From positions 235,663,512 through 235,727,511 of the forward strand of contig CM060846.1 of NCBI GenBank assembly GCA_030762175.1: a stretch of 64,000 bases of DNA, written 5' to 3'. The stretch is from Metallyticus violacea. Taxonomy: Eukaryota; Arthropoda; Insecta; Mantodea; Metallyticidae. Made by a program: the position numbers and the translations under genes. Below are positions 46,571 through 56,389 of the stretch, piece by piece (the first letter of the stretch is position 1; the number at the start of each line of letters is the position of its first letter). The notes beneath the pieces were generated by a model. The model was not told the DNA's origin and did not search any database. It saw only the letters and a program-made list of their open reading frames with translations.

Positions 46571-47001
46571 CCTCCATTCTAGGATTTAGACTGTTGCTTC
46601 CGTCACCTTCAATAATGCTGGCAGTGCCAAAGTCACCATTGGAGTTCCTAACTGTTTAGGGCACTGGTTATATTATTTATGCTATCTTTTGTTTCTGAGG
46701 TGCTCTATCTTTTGTTATAACACTCTCATGTCCTTCACTATGACTATCCAACTATCTACCTTATTGACCATATTAATTAAGAAAGCCTTCATTCTAGGAT
46801 TAACACTGTTGCTCCTCTTACCTTTGGTAATGCTGTCAGCACCAATGCAACCCTTCCAGTATTTTACTGCATAGGGCTTGGTTTGGCCTATCCAGGCTAC
46901 CTCTGTCTCAGATGCTCTGTCTTTTGGTTCTGACTAAGACTCTGCTTCTCTTTACTATGACTAGTCAACTATCTGCCTTATTGACCATATTTAAACAAGT
47001 C
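46571..47001. repeat. Two tandem copies of a 215-bp repeat
   Basis: 46,571-46,785 and 46,786-47,001 share cct(c/t)cattctagga at their starts and actatctaccttattgaccatatt at their ends, with about three-quarters identity between. No coding family recognised. It lies just outside the Polinton-like region. Confidence 0.75.
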
Positions 47002-47499
47002 TTTTCCTTTACAGAAATAGTTGACATCAGTGGAATGGCACTGTTCTATTTTCATAATGTTATTGATTTCTTTAAGCTATGGAATCTAGATTTGTCCATG
47101 TTTCCAAAGTCTTAAGAACATTCTCCACTGTCTATCTCTTGCTTAATAGACCAAATTACCTAAATAAATAAGCTGCATTTTATGTGTCTGGCCATGAAAC
47201 AGCAGATACCTTTTACATTACCTTAACGTTCCTGGCATAAATTGTTGTTTCACCAACTTCAGCAGCAATTCAAGAAAAATATCCTGAAATAATGGTCAGC
47301 TAAAAAAGGTTCTACATACCATAGAAATGTTCATTTTGGGGGGATTTTTTGTTATGACTTGTGACAATATGGCAGAATTTTTCCAAAAATGGAGTTCTAA
47401 AATTTCCAATGAGGATATTGCATACTTGTTTTTTTTTTTTTTTTTTCATTAATTCAGAATTTCTTTTTGACAGCAGATGGGCGGTAAAGGTAACATTGA

Positions 47500-48100
47500 G
47501 TCCCCTTTCATTCATCCTCAAAGCCTAGCCTACCATCTCTTGTAGTTTCCACCGGATAGGTGGATATACTTGACAATATTGAAGAGACTCCCTAGGAAAC
47601 TACCTAAAACTCTTCCATGCTAAACATATGGATTATTAACGTACAGGGACCCGATATACTTTCCGAGATTTCCTGTTCATATCGTACAATTAGCGAACCC
47701 ATTTTTAAGTATCAAAGAGAATTTTGTCCATTGCAATATATATGAATGGGAAGTGAGCCCTCTCCGCGGGAATACAGAGTGGGACTTTAACCCTCATTTT
47801 TAATCCCATCGATTCGCAATTACCCACCGCGCTATTTCCAAGACTTGCGACTTGCCACCGGCACGCACAGGTTATCACAAAATCTATCTTACCTTGGCGT
47901 TTACTATCTTCTATATTAAATATTTCGTAACGGTCGTGGATGCCGCGTTTGAATAAATTTCTTCCCATTGATGCATATATGTATATTGTGCCAATGGATA
48001 ATTTAATATTGACCAGACCAAACTGGTTATATCCCGAACACCAACCAATTCCCATCATTTTTCTGCCTGTACTTTTCAATACCAGGTGCATCTAGGTTTG
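47500..48100 (-). pseudogene. Polinton-associated unknown reading frame
   Basis: The minus-strand open frame 48,091-47,705 (128 codons) lies directly downstream of the minor capsid relic and has the less AT-rich composition of the Polinton block. I do not recognise the product; it could be another Polinton gene or a chance frame. It has no in-frame stop over 380 bases, unlike its neighbours. Confidence 0.3.
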
Positions 48101-48229
48101 CCTGCAAGGTAATAAAACACGATCTTTTCATACACTGCCTCTTCAGTCTCCGTATTCACAGGAGAGCTCCTTTATTATTATTTTCCCCTCAAGGAGACAA
48201 GAATAATGAAAGGCTGTAGAGCACTCAGC

Positions 48230-49180
48230 TGCCATTAGTAACCAATTTCTATACATAACCTTCTTGATATGCAAAACGGCAACAGTATGTTTAACGTCAC
48301 TGCTTATGCGAGTCAGTTTTCCATGCTTGGTATTCAACCCAATGGCAATTTGGAAAGGGCTAATTTCTACAGGAAGATAATATATGTGATGAAGTATATG
48401 CTGACTGGCGATGGAGGGAAGTTTAATTGTTCTCAAACGGGAAAGGCATGAGTTACCAATTAGCTGCGGATCAAAAATATTGCAGTATGCAAACACTTGT
48501 TCCGTATTGTAAACGAACTGGAAATATGTTTTCTGTGCTACCTGTGAAAAAGCGTCTTCATATCCTGGTTACTTTCAAGGAGGTTTTTGTTTGCATTTTT
48601 ATCACATTCGAAATTTGACAAAGTCTTCTTTATGGTGTCCACGAAATCTCCCAGATGTAATATACCCTGGTTGGAAAGAAAACTTTCCCGTAAAATATTG
48701 TTTTTGTTTCATTTCCTTTCTTTGTGGAAATTATTATATGCACGATATTAGCTCTTGCAATTTGTTCGTCTTGCATGCAAAATGTGAGGACCCACTCCCT
48801 CTTTGTGTTTTCTATGTCTTTTATCTCTTTTTGGTGAGCAACGAGATAGCAATGCAGTCGGTTAAAAATACCTCTTGCAAGTCTTTTTATTCATTTCACC
48901 AGCCTCGTTCGTCACATCCTCTTATATGGAGTCGTAAACGTAAGAATAGAAGAGTTCTGCAAGACCCCACCATCCATTTGTTTCTCCGAAGTTTAACCGG
49001 ACTTCCCAAAATGTTTCGGAAATTTGAAAGGGTATTTTCTGGAAAGTGATTAATGCGGGAATCGTCAAATACCGTTATGTAAAATTGATCCATATTTTTA
49101 ATTCTGGATGAATTGACCCAACTGTCAAAAGTCGGGCCTGTATCCTTTGCTACGGATGAGAAGTTGCTTTCTGCCATTTT
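48230..49180 (-). pseudogene. Polinton minor capsid (penton-like) protein, broken
   Basis: N-terminal part at 49,177-48,896: MDQFYITVFDDSRINHFPEN followed by TLSNF and an NKWMVG block, the typical start of Polinton minor capsid proteins (FPxNTxSxF then a WxVG segment). The C-terminal part at 48,496-48,270 holds FAYCNIFDPQLIGN, LRTIKL, YYLPVEISPFQIAI and VAVLHIKK, matching the family's final domain. The middle is frameshifted with multiple stops. Minor capsid proteins build the vertices of icosahedral particles; the presence of both ends in order gives high confidence in identity, while the gene is clearly inactive. The 152-codon plus-strand frame over it (48,591-49,049) is a shadow. Confidence 0.75.
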
Positions 49181-49249
49181 TAATCCTCTTCTTCAACATT
49201 TTACCAACTTTGAAAAGTGTGGATTTGATAATTTTCACTGAGGTCAGCT

Positions 49250-49780
49250 CATAGTCTGGGCGTATTTTTCGCTCCTGTTTGCTGCATGTTGTTCCAAACC
49301 TGAAACTTTTTTTTTTTTTTTTTTCATTGATGCTACTAAGAGCCATTCTTATTCTCGAATATGTGGCATTACAAGCATGGGCAAATTTCTCGAGATCATG
49401 TCATCTAAGTGAAATATTTATACAGTTTAGTCTTGAGCGTGCGATCAAATCTTTCAACTATGAAGAACTTAGAAGAACTTAACGTCGGAATTTCTACAAA
49501 CCTGATGCTTGATGTCCTTCTCTTTTAGGCCCATAAATCCCATAAATTCTGTACCCTTGTAGATTGTTATAGTCAAGGGAGGCTGTGTTTATTTTATTTT
49601 TTATTTTAAAGCTGCTGCTATTTGGTCGCTAGTTAAGTTTTTCAAGATTTTACCTATGCATATTTGGAAAAACAATAAACGCAAGTCAAGAGATTGTCAG
49701 ATTTTTCCAGACTTTGAAAATCGGGCAGATTGATTTTTCAAGCATCGTTAATATTGTTTAGTATGCAGAAGTTTCTTTGA
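49250..49780 (-). pseudogene. Polinton retroviral-type integrase, broken
   Basis: Minus-strand pieces in order: LLTCVYCFSKYA (about 49,690-49,655), LKNLTSDQIAAAL (about 49,640), ITIYKGTEF (about 49,565) and IVERFDRTLKTKLYKYFT (about 49,455-49,402). FSKYAW, TDKGTEF and VERFNRTLK are core blocks of the DDE integrase that Polintons share with Ty3 and retroviral elements. The catalytic Asp before KGTEF is Tyr here. Several frame changes and stops. Integrase is directly followed by the minor capsid relic on the same strand. Confidence 0.75.
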
Positions 49781-49789
49781 CATTTTTTC

Positions 49790-51090
49790 CTTGCAGGTTT
49801 GTGTAAAGTGATAGCATCCTGTTGCAACAACCAGTTTTCTTGTTTGTGCTTTTCCCCAGCTGCGGCTGCGAGTGTGGGCAAGATGGAAAAGATGGATGGC
49901 TTTTGAAGGCCGTAAAAGTGTTTTATGTATATTACTTGTACGAGTTTCAACCTGGATTGTCTTGTAAGGAAACAATTCCGCTATTATATCTTTGTAATTA
50001 TTACCCCTGTTGTACTTTATCTCATTGAAATGTTCGTTGTTTGTTATCCGTTGGTGAGGTGAAAAAATTGCTTATTGTTGTTTGTATGCAAAGACGTGAC
50101 TTTAGATATGTCGACTTTCTTTCTAGTTAACAACTCCCAGAGCCCTTACTTTCACTTGAAAATTCCATTTTTACCTTTTAATCATTATCTTTATCTTAAT
50201 TAATGATTTGCCTATTTTAAATCAACCATCCTTATATTTGTAAACGCCAAAAATAATGTCGGTACCTCTCGAAGTGTAAGGATAGGGAGCTAAGTATGCA
50301 AAATTTGGCCTGTGAATGATTTTATTTCTTGTTTTTCGTTCTGTAGCAAAGGTAATTCTGTATTTGCGTTTTTTCCCTTCTTTTTCTTTTCGTCCTTTAG
50401 GCTTTTCTTCTTCCTTCTGCTAGATGCCTCCTAGATCTTTTCCTCACACAGAGAAAAGCTCAGTCTGCCTGATTGATCTTTGCGGTAATAGCCGCGGCAG
50501 CGTCAAGGGCCGAAAATATTGATAAATGCGCAATCTAAACTTGTAAGGCACCTGAGGTTCTTATTTTTCAAAATTTAAGCTTTGTGCATTGGCAGCTTGT
50601 AGTTATCGTTCAGGACTTAAACAGTACTCTCTGCAATGGCCAGCATGAGCTCATTGTCAGTTTTCTTCAAAATGGCTTTTCTTATTTTAGGTTTAGGTTT
50701 TTAACGCTCTGTCCTTTCTTCAGTGGTCAGATATTTTCCTCCAGACAGGCCAGTTCTTTTGTAGACATTTAAATTTAAAGGTCATGGGGATGCGGTTGAA
50801 TGCAAAAATGACCTTGATACTTAATACCAAGTAATAAATGTGCTTAAGTTTAGTGAACATTTTAAGAAATACCATTTATTAAATTTAATAAATATGAGCT
50901 TTCTATATAAACAGGAAATGGTTTTGGTACTCAAACTACAGTCTTGGTGGGTTATTAAGTATTTGTACCCCTGTTCTGCTGCAGGACAGATTATATAGTC
51001 TCTGTTATACATCAGAAGTTCAACTTCTTACATTTCTTACATTTTTTACTTTATGGCAATATTTTATTATAAATATTCTCGGAGTCATTT
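49790..51090. other. Polinton/piggyBac junction region
   Basis: Contains decayed minus-strand frames, for example LPTLAAAAGEK (about 49,880) and ALDAAAAITAKINQAD (about 50,500-50,460). Such Ala-rich stretches recall small capsid-core proteins of Polintons, but this is too weak for a call. Nothing else recognised. Confidence 0.3.
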
Positions 51091-51099
51091 ATATATTTT

Positions 51100-52740
51100 G
51101 CACTTCAACCCCCCTCTCTTGGTGATGGTGAAGAAAACACCCAGTCCTGCATTAAGGGAAATCAAACTGCTGGTACTCATATTGGGTTTGCATGCCAGGA
51201 CCTGTTCTGTGTTTCTTTGCTGTACATTTAACACAGGATTTCACATAACCCTGAATTTTTACAATATAGTGATATGATATTGGGGACAAAACAGATTAGG
51301 TATGATCCCTTTCCACCCCACATACTTACACGAATGTGAAGTTGCCAATCATATGGTTGACCAGACTTTCCTTATAGTGCAACAGTCTGTTTCCATATGC
51401 TGTCTTAGCAGGTCCTTTGCTCATGTCATCAATGATAAAGTGGTTAATTATTGGCACATTTAGAAGGAAATGAAAAAGATATTTTTACCATTACTTACCA
51501 TGGCTTCCTACTCCATAATATTCTCTTCTTTGGTCAGCCAAGTCTACAACCTCATCCCATGCAAGTAATTTATGACAGCATTAGGGCAGGGAATGTTTAT
51601 TTTACCCTTTCCTTTGCCGCTTTTCACGCCACGCCATACCATTGTCATTATCCTCTCATGGTGATGTTTACGAGATTCTCCATGTTTTAATTTCAGCTGT
51701 TTAGGTTTACTGAAATCTTTTGGTCAATGTTTTCTCGCTGGACAGCCTGTGCCACAAGTATATAATTTTTTCCCTAGGAGCATTTTCATCAGTCTGATGG
51801 AAATAAAAAAAATTATCAAATTAAATTTTAAGTCATTGGCCTATATAATCCTTGCACATGTCCATAACAACCTGTTCTTCTAGAAGAAGCACACTACTTT
51901 TGCTTTTTTTTTTTTTTTTTTTTTACCAAGTTATGTTGTGCAATTTAGAAGATAGCCATTACTGGTATCTGCACTTCTCCATGCTTAGAATTCTTATTTG
52001 GTAGGTTTTGTGGGCATATATCGCTTCAAATGAAATCTCCCTTTAAACATTCTTCATCTTTAAACATTGCTTCATCTGCAGCAATACCACGGACTGGCTT
52101 ATAATAGGTTTTGAATTTATGTACAATATCAAGTGCAGGTCAGACCTTATACAAATAATCAAAATTTGCTTTTCCTTGTTAAGGTTAGGGCTTTTCGTTA
52201 TTATGTGGAAATATTGCGAAAGTTTATCAAAACCACGGAGTGTCCATGGCTTGCTTTATGGTTGGATAGACACAAAGGTCACTTGTAAAGTAATCCTTAA
52301 TTTCGGAAAGATCTACTATCCCCATATAAATCAAAATTCCCAAATAAGACATAATTTCCCTCTCATTTGTGTCCGTGGCGAATCTGGCTTATTGAGCTGA
52401 CAAAGTTCGCGTATTTATTTGTCTGTAATGCAATAAAATTACAAAATTCGCTGTCTATGAAAAGACAAAAGTATTAAATTTCTTCTCCTCCTACTTCAAG
52501 ACTGTGGCAGATTCCTGTGGGAAATACAAATTGTTCGATTCCCTTAAAATGAATTGAGGAGACCAATTTAAGGACAAATCCTTCACACGTTTTTGCGGAA
52601 CTGAAATATCTCTATCGTCCGCTGCCCTGCTATCACTTTCAGTAAGACTTTGTTCTATATCACTTTCTTGCACTGTCCCGACTAACGACGAAGCGTCGGA
52701 ACCATCGTTTCGTAAGCTAATTTCTCCTCAATCCCGGCTG
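51100..52740 (-). pseudogene. PiggyBac-like transposase, broken
   Basis: Order on the minus strand: acidic Ser-rich N-terminus (SDIEQSLTESDSRAADD, about 52,665), a TDQTNKYA-like piece (about 52,430), SYLGILIYMGIVDLSEIKDY (about 52,360-52,300), VRGIAADEAMFK with the second catalytic Asp (about 52,100), KGRFHLKRYMPTKPTK (about 52,060), VVMDMCKDYIG (about 51,870), FDNFF (about 51,815), VVDLADQRREYYGVGSHGK (about 51,555-51,500) and YLFHFLLNVPIIN (about 51,480). A C-terminal Cys/His-rich domain follows (CVKCTAKK, CRTGC, HH; about 51,240-51,130). This is the complete domain order of piggyBac transposases at normal length (about 540 residues), broken by several frameshifts and stops. Terminal repeats and TTAA sites were not located. 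Confidence 0.85.
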
Positions 52741-52749
52741 GTATCTCGT

Positions 52750-53270
52750 ATTAAATAATATTTTCCTACGCACCCATTTATGCCTTGAAGTACTTGCGAC
52801 ATCATCCATGGCCGTGGATAAGCTGAAAGAAACTTAGCAAAGTAACCAAGAAACCCTTCGGTCATTTTATTGCCTAACTGCAATTATCCACGTGACAACC
52901 ACGCAGGCCGGGGATGTTTCAGGTCCGTAAAAGGTGAATGAACCACCAGTGTTAAAAGTTAAGATTTTTGCCATTAGGTACCATCACCGAGGCTGTAAAG
53001 CTTCACTACGCTTTACTACGATATGCGGAGCAGGCTCATTTAAATCTACGATATGCGGCGGAAAGGTTTACGCGCGTGCCATAGGCGATACTTTTATATC
53101 ACTGGTTTGCTCATTTCCTGGAGCGTACATAATTCGTGGAATTTCTGATGCAAATATGTTTGTTCTGATCAAAGAAAAGTCTTTGTATCCTGGCAAAAGT
53201 CAAAGAGCAAGTAACCTGAGATTTGTTAGTGACTCTAGATGCATCTCGAAGAGGAATTTTCATTTCTCAG

Positions 53271-53317
<47 letters not shown>

Positions 53318-53480
53318 GCCTGGCTAAATACGGTACATTATTCTTATCTCTAATGTGTTTAGAAACCACTATATATTTTGGATTAAGGCAATATCTCTAC
53401 ATTATTTTCCTTGATGAAACAGATATTGCGTGATCAAAATAACACGTAAATATCTGTGATGACTTCCCTTGGTAAACAAG
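52750..53480. other. CpG-containing region with unassigned frames
   Basis: A plus-strand frame of 139 codons (52,934-53,353) and decayed minus-strand frames overlap here; neither matches a family I know. The plus frame runs into the (TA)n array, which argues against it. It may be piggyBac terminal sequence or a remnant Polinton gene. Confidence 0.3.
53276..53314. repeat. (TA)n microsatellite
   Basis: About 19 TA units. Confidence 0.95.
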
Positions 53481-53637
53481 TCACACTACTCTGGAAAAAG
53501 CGCAATTTAACAAGTCATCCAACATAACAAATTTTGATTGCCCCTTCTCGTTCTTAAATTCGGGAACACCAAAATGAGATTTAGCTCCAAATTTCTTTAA
53601 TTTCTTCTGAAGCTGCAGACTTTTCGCTGTAACACCA

Positions 53638-53770
53638 TATGATAGGGATAACTGTGTTTGTGTATGATTGATCAATAACTTACAACATTTAACTTAAATT
53701 ACTCACAGCGCATAAATGTTGTATGTTATTGATTAATCTGACACAAACACAGTTATCCGTATCCCGTACT
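53638..53770. repeat. 52-bp inverted repeat (hairpin)
   Basis: gataactgtgtttgtgtatgattgatcaataacttacaacattta (from 53,647) pairs with taaatgttgtatgttattgattaatctgacacaaacacagttatc (to 53,755), about 85-90 percent complementary, around a loop of about 25 bases. It lies just downstream of the DNA polymerase relic; it may be abutting element ends or an independent MITE. Confidence 0.75.
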
Positions 53771-53849
53771 GCCACTAACTATAAGCGTGAAAGGAAGCTA
53801 AAACTTGATTAGCGAAAGTGTACTCATTACACGCCACGCCTTACGACAA

Positions 53850-55170
53850 AATTTTCTCAACGGTTACTTGTTCTAATTGGACAGTCTATACCACACGTAA
53901 TCTATGTCAAAAGAAGGAAACTGATCAAACACTTCCACTGGAATGGAAGATTGTTCCATATTTTTGAGAGTATGCAGTACCTTTCTCGCCTTTAGAAATT
54001 TCTGCACAGCTGCCTTCATCTAGAAATGCATCAACATTCAGTCTGCTTTATATATCCGAAAGGGACAGAATCGTGTGACCCATAGGTCAGTCGTCTGTTA
54101 TGAAAATAGTTCTGTATATTTTGTCTTCTGGTTCAGAGACAACAAATACTCCAAACGTTCTTTGCGTTTAATTTCACTTTCCTCTCCAAACCACAATCAC
54201 ATCCTCCAGTTTTTAAAATTGTTTTCTTTACGGACTCAAAATCAGCTTATTGCATAGGTGTAATTGAGAGTCGTTTCACCTTGCATTCCATTTTGAAAGC
54301 ATTATTGGGCAGTTTAATATTGTATGCATATTAAGTCCTCCAGATACAAACTCGCAATGTAGGATTTGGAACTGTAGTCAGCCTGTTCCTCCGTCATATC
54401 TCCACATGGTACACTAAACTGTTCTCCTCCATTAGCTAGGAAAAATATGAAGTTCGTATCGGTACACAGTGTTTTTCTATTCAGCGATTTTAGGTAACTA
54501 TAAAGCTTAAGTCTTGCTCAGGATGTTCTAAGGACCTCGTTAATTTTCAGTGAAGGGGCTTCTGCCTCCTCGAGGTAGTACCAAAACAACCCCACTACCT
54601 TATCGCTTGCAAACATCATATTTTGCACCTCTATGTCCGGTGTTGTAAAGAACTTGTACTATACTTGAGATTCTTTTAACATCTTTTTGGGTGATCTGTT
54701 GCCGTGTTCTGTAAGTTTTCCCCAAAAGCCGTTTAGGCACGGTTTGGATAAGGATCTAGCACAGTGATTCTTGCGAATCGTCGTCTTATCCAGAAGAACT
54801 CTTTTACTTTGGAACATAATTTTCCTTGTCCTATTCATTTACAACCCAGGAATGCTAACTGCTGGCTTCTAATTTTAATTTTAGAAACGTGTTTCTGTAT
54901 TGCACAAAGAGACCTTGGTTTTCATTTGGATCATATTGTTGAACTTTATATTTATAAAATTCGAAAATCTGTCTCATTTCATAGATCATCTCGACAGGCT
55001 TTCGTATTTGTCTACCAACCACGTACCGGAATTTCTCGTCGACTTTCGTCATAAGTGCATTCTCATTCCCCCTTTCGGCACACATGTGATAAAGAAAACA
55101 TATTATTTTTTTGTTGGCAGCAATAAGGAAGAACTGGATTATACAGTTCTCTATTCTTTGGCAAACCTCT
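53850..55170 (-). pseudogene. Polinton family B DNA polymerase, C-terminal half, broken
   Basis: Minus-strand pieces in order: GTWLVDK (about 55,045), KPVEMIYEMRQIFEFYKYK and QYDPNENQGLFVQYRNTFLK (54,990-54,875), KCLNGFWGKL-like PCLNGFWGKL (about 54,735), FTTPDIEVQNMMFASDKVVG (about 54,650-54,590), ARLKLYSYL (about 54,515) and LCTDTNFIFF (about 54,470). LNSFWGK and the DTD/S catalytic block are signature sequences of Polinton protein-primed B-family polymerases; here the second half of the catalytic block is DTN. Multiple frameshifts and stops are present. The N-terminal exonuclease part was not found beyond 55.2 kb. Confidence 0.8.
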
Positions 55171-55179
55171 GAACTTGGT

Positions 55180-56130
55180 CAATCCTTTCCTTTCTAACAT
55201 CTTTCTTTTTTACAGCATTCATCCCCATATAATTTGAAGTAAGTACTAGAGGGAATTTGAAATGTTTGCAAATATATGCATACAAAGTCATTGTATAAAA
55301 CATGATAAAATAAGTGAATTGAATTCTATTTAAAAACTTCTGTGCTATCTTCTTTCCATTCTTCATTATAGGTATGAATGTCTTTTTTGCAGTGTTATGG
55401 AATATTCCACTATTTAGAAATCCATTGTACAGAGCTTTGACACCTATACAAAACATTCCAGAGAATGGAATGTCACTAGTTATGCCCTCTTCTACTGGGT
55501 GGATCTATGTGAATCAGAGGTTCTAGATCCAATCAAATTTCTTGTAAATTAAAGTCTCTGTTGCTATATATATGTGAATTTTGAGTATTTTCCAGTGGCA
55601 TTAGATATGCACAGTTTTCTCATTTTTCATGGATTATAATCCAGCATGCTTCTCATAATATCTTCTAAGTATATGGTACATAAACTTTATGATCCTTTCA
55701 AGGCTGGAAATGCAGGGTTTTTGTTATCTTGCCTAAAGCTTTTATGTTTGTTATACAGGTGCAACATGTAATTATTCGTGAATTTTTTTAACAAGGTATA
55801 ACAGAAGGTTTTTCAGAGAAATAGAATATTGACTTACACCACTGAATCTGTACAGTATCAACAAATTTTAAGATAATTCAGTAGAAGAAAAATAATAACA
55901 CTGTTTGTCATTAATAAATACCAGTTTGAAATTCCTAAAGTTTAAAAATATAATATAGACAAAGAAACTTATGTTTTATGGAAAAGCCTTACAAATGCCA
56001 GAATCGAATTATGTTTTTCTTTAAGCATTTACTTCAAGACCATTTAGACAGCTGCATTGTTAATCTCAAATGTTAGTTTATATTTTGTATTTGTTTCATG
56101 TTCACATGTACCAAATTAAAGATTATTTGC
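55180..56130. other. Intron sequence before BIR exon 4
   Basis: AT-rich, no element identified; polypyrimidine stretch and tttacag acceptor at the end. Confidence 0.4.
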
Positions 56131-56143
56131 AATTTATTTACAG

Positions 56144-56211
56144 GACATTCATGAGCCTGCTGGACCATCAACAATTCCAAAAGAAGAATCTACCTCACAC
56201 TCAGCTACAAG
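56144..56211 (+). CDS. BIR gene, right copy, probable coding exon 4 (linker)
   Basis: 68 nt between a strong acceptor (tgcaatttatttacag) and a donor (acaag|gtgctt). In phase 0, continuing exon 3, it reads DIHEPAGPSTIPKEE then STSHSATR, a Ser/Pro/Glu-rich stretch as expected for the linker between BIR and RING or UBA parts of IAP proteins. It ends in phase 2. No later exon (for example a RING) was recognised before 64,000, so the gene probably continues outside the window. Support is from splice signals, phase and composition only, as the linker has no diagnostic motif. Confidence 0.5.
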
Positions 56212-56389
56212 GTGCTTATTTTATTTCCGTCATTTTCAGCATTTAATTATATGCTTAGTTTATAGGTATCTAAAAAGCAAAGTAAAATTCCTCTTATAAG
56301 AATGTAATAAATATTTATGTTTTGTATAAAACCATTGAGATACTAGCTTGAAATATGGACTAAGTAACTGGATTATACTGTTGCTACAA

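Larger units (their letters stand above)
47500..55170 (-). mobile_element. Decayed Polinton/Maverick element
   Basis: Three hallmark genes of Polintons (also called adintovirus-like elements) occur in decayed form on the same strand: family B DNA polymerase (55.17-53.85 kb), retroviral-type integrase (49.78-49.25 kb) and minor capsid protein (49.18-48.23 kb). The block is less AT-rich and richer in CpG than its surroundings. A piggyBac relic lies between polymerase and integrase. Major capsid, ATPase and protease were not found; they may have been deleted or be too decayed to see. Terminal repeats were not identified, so the ends are the limits of recognisable sequence. The block sits inside the intron between BIR exons 3 and 4. 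Confidence 0.75.

Noticed and set aside
48591..49049. 152-codon plus-strand frame
   Set aside because: It lies antisense to the recognisable minor capsid relic and resembles no family; treated as a shadow.
52934..53353. 139-codon plus-strand frame
   Set aside because: Long for chance, but it ends in a (TA)n array and lies between transposon relics. No family or splice context supports it.
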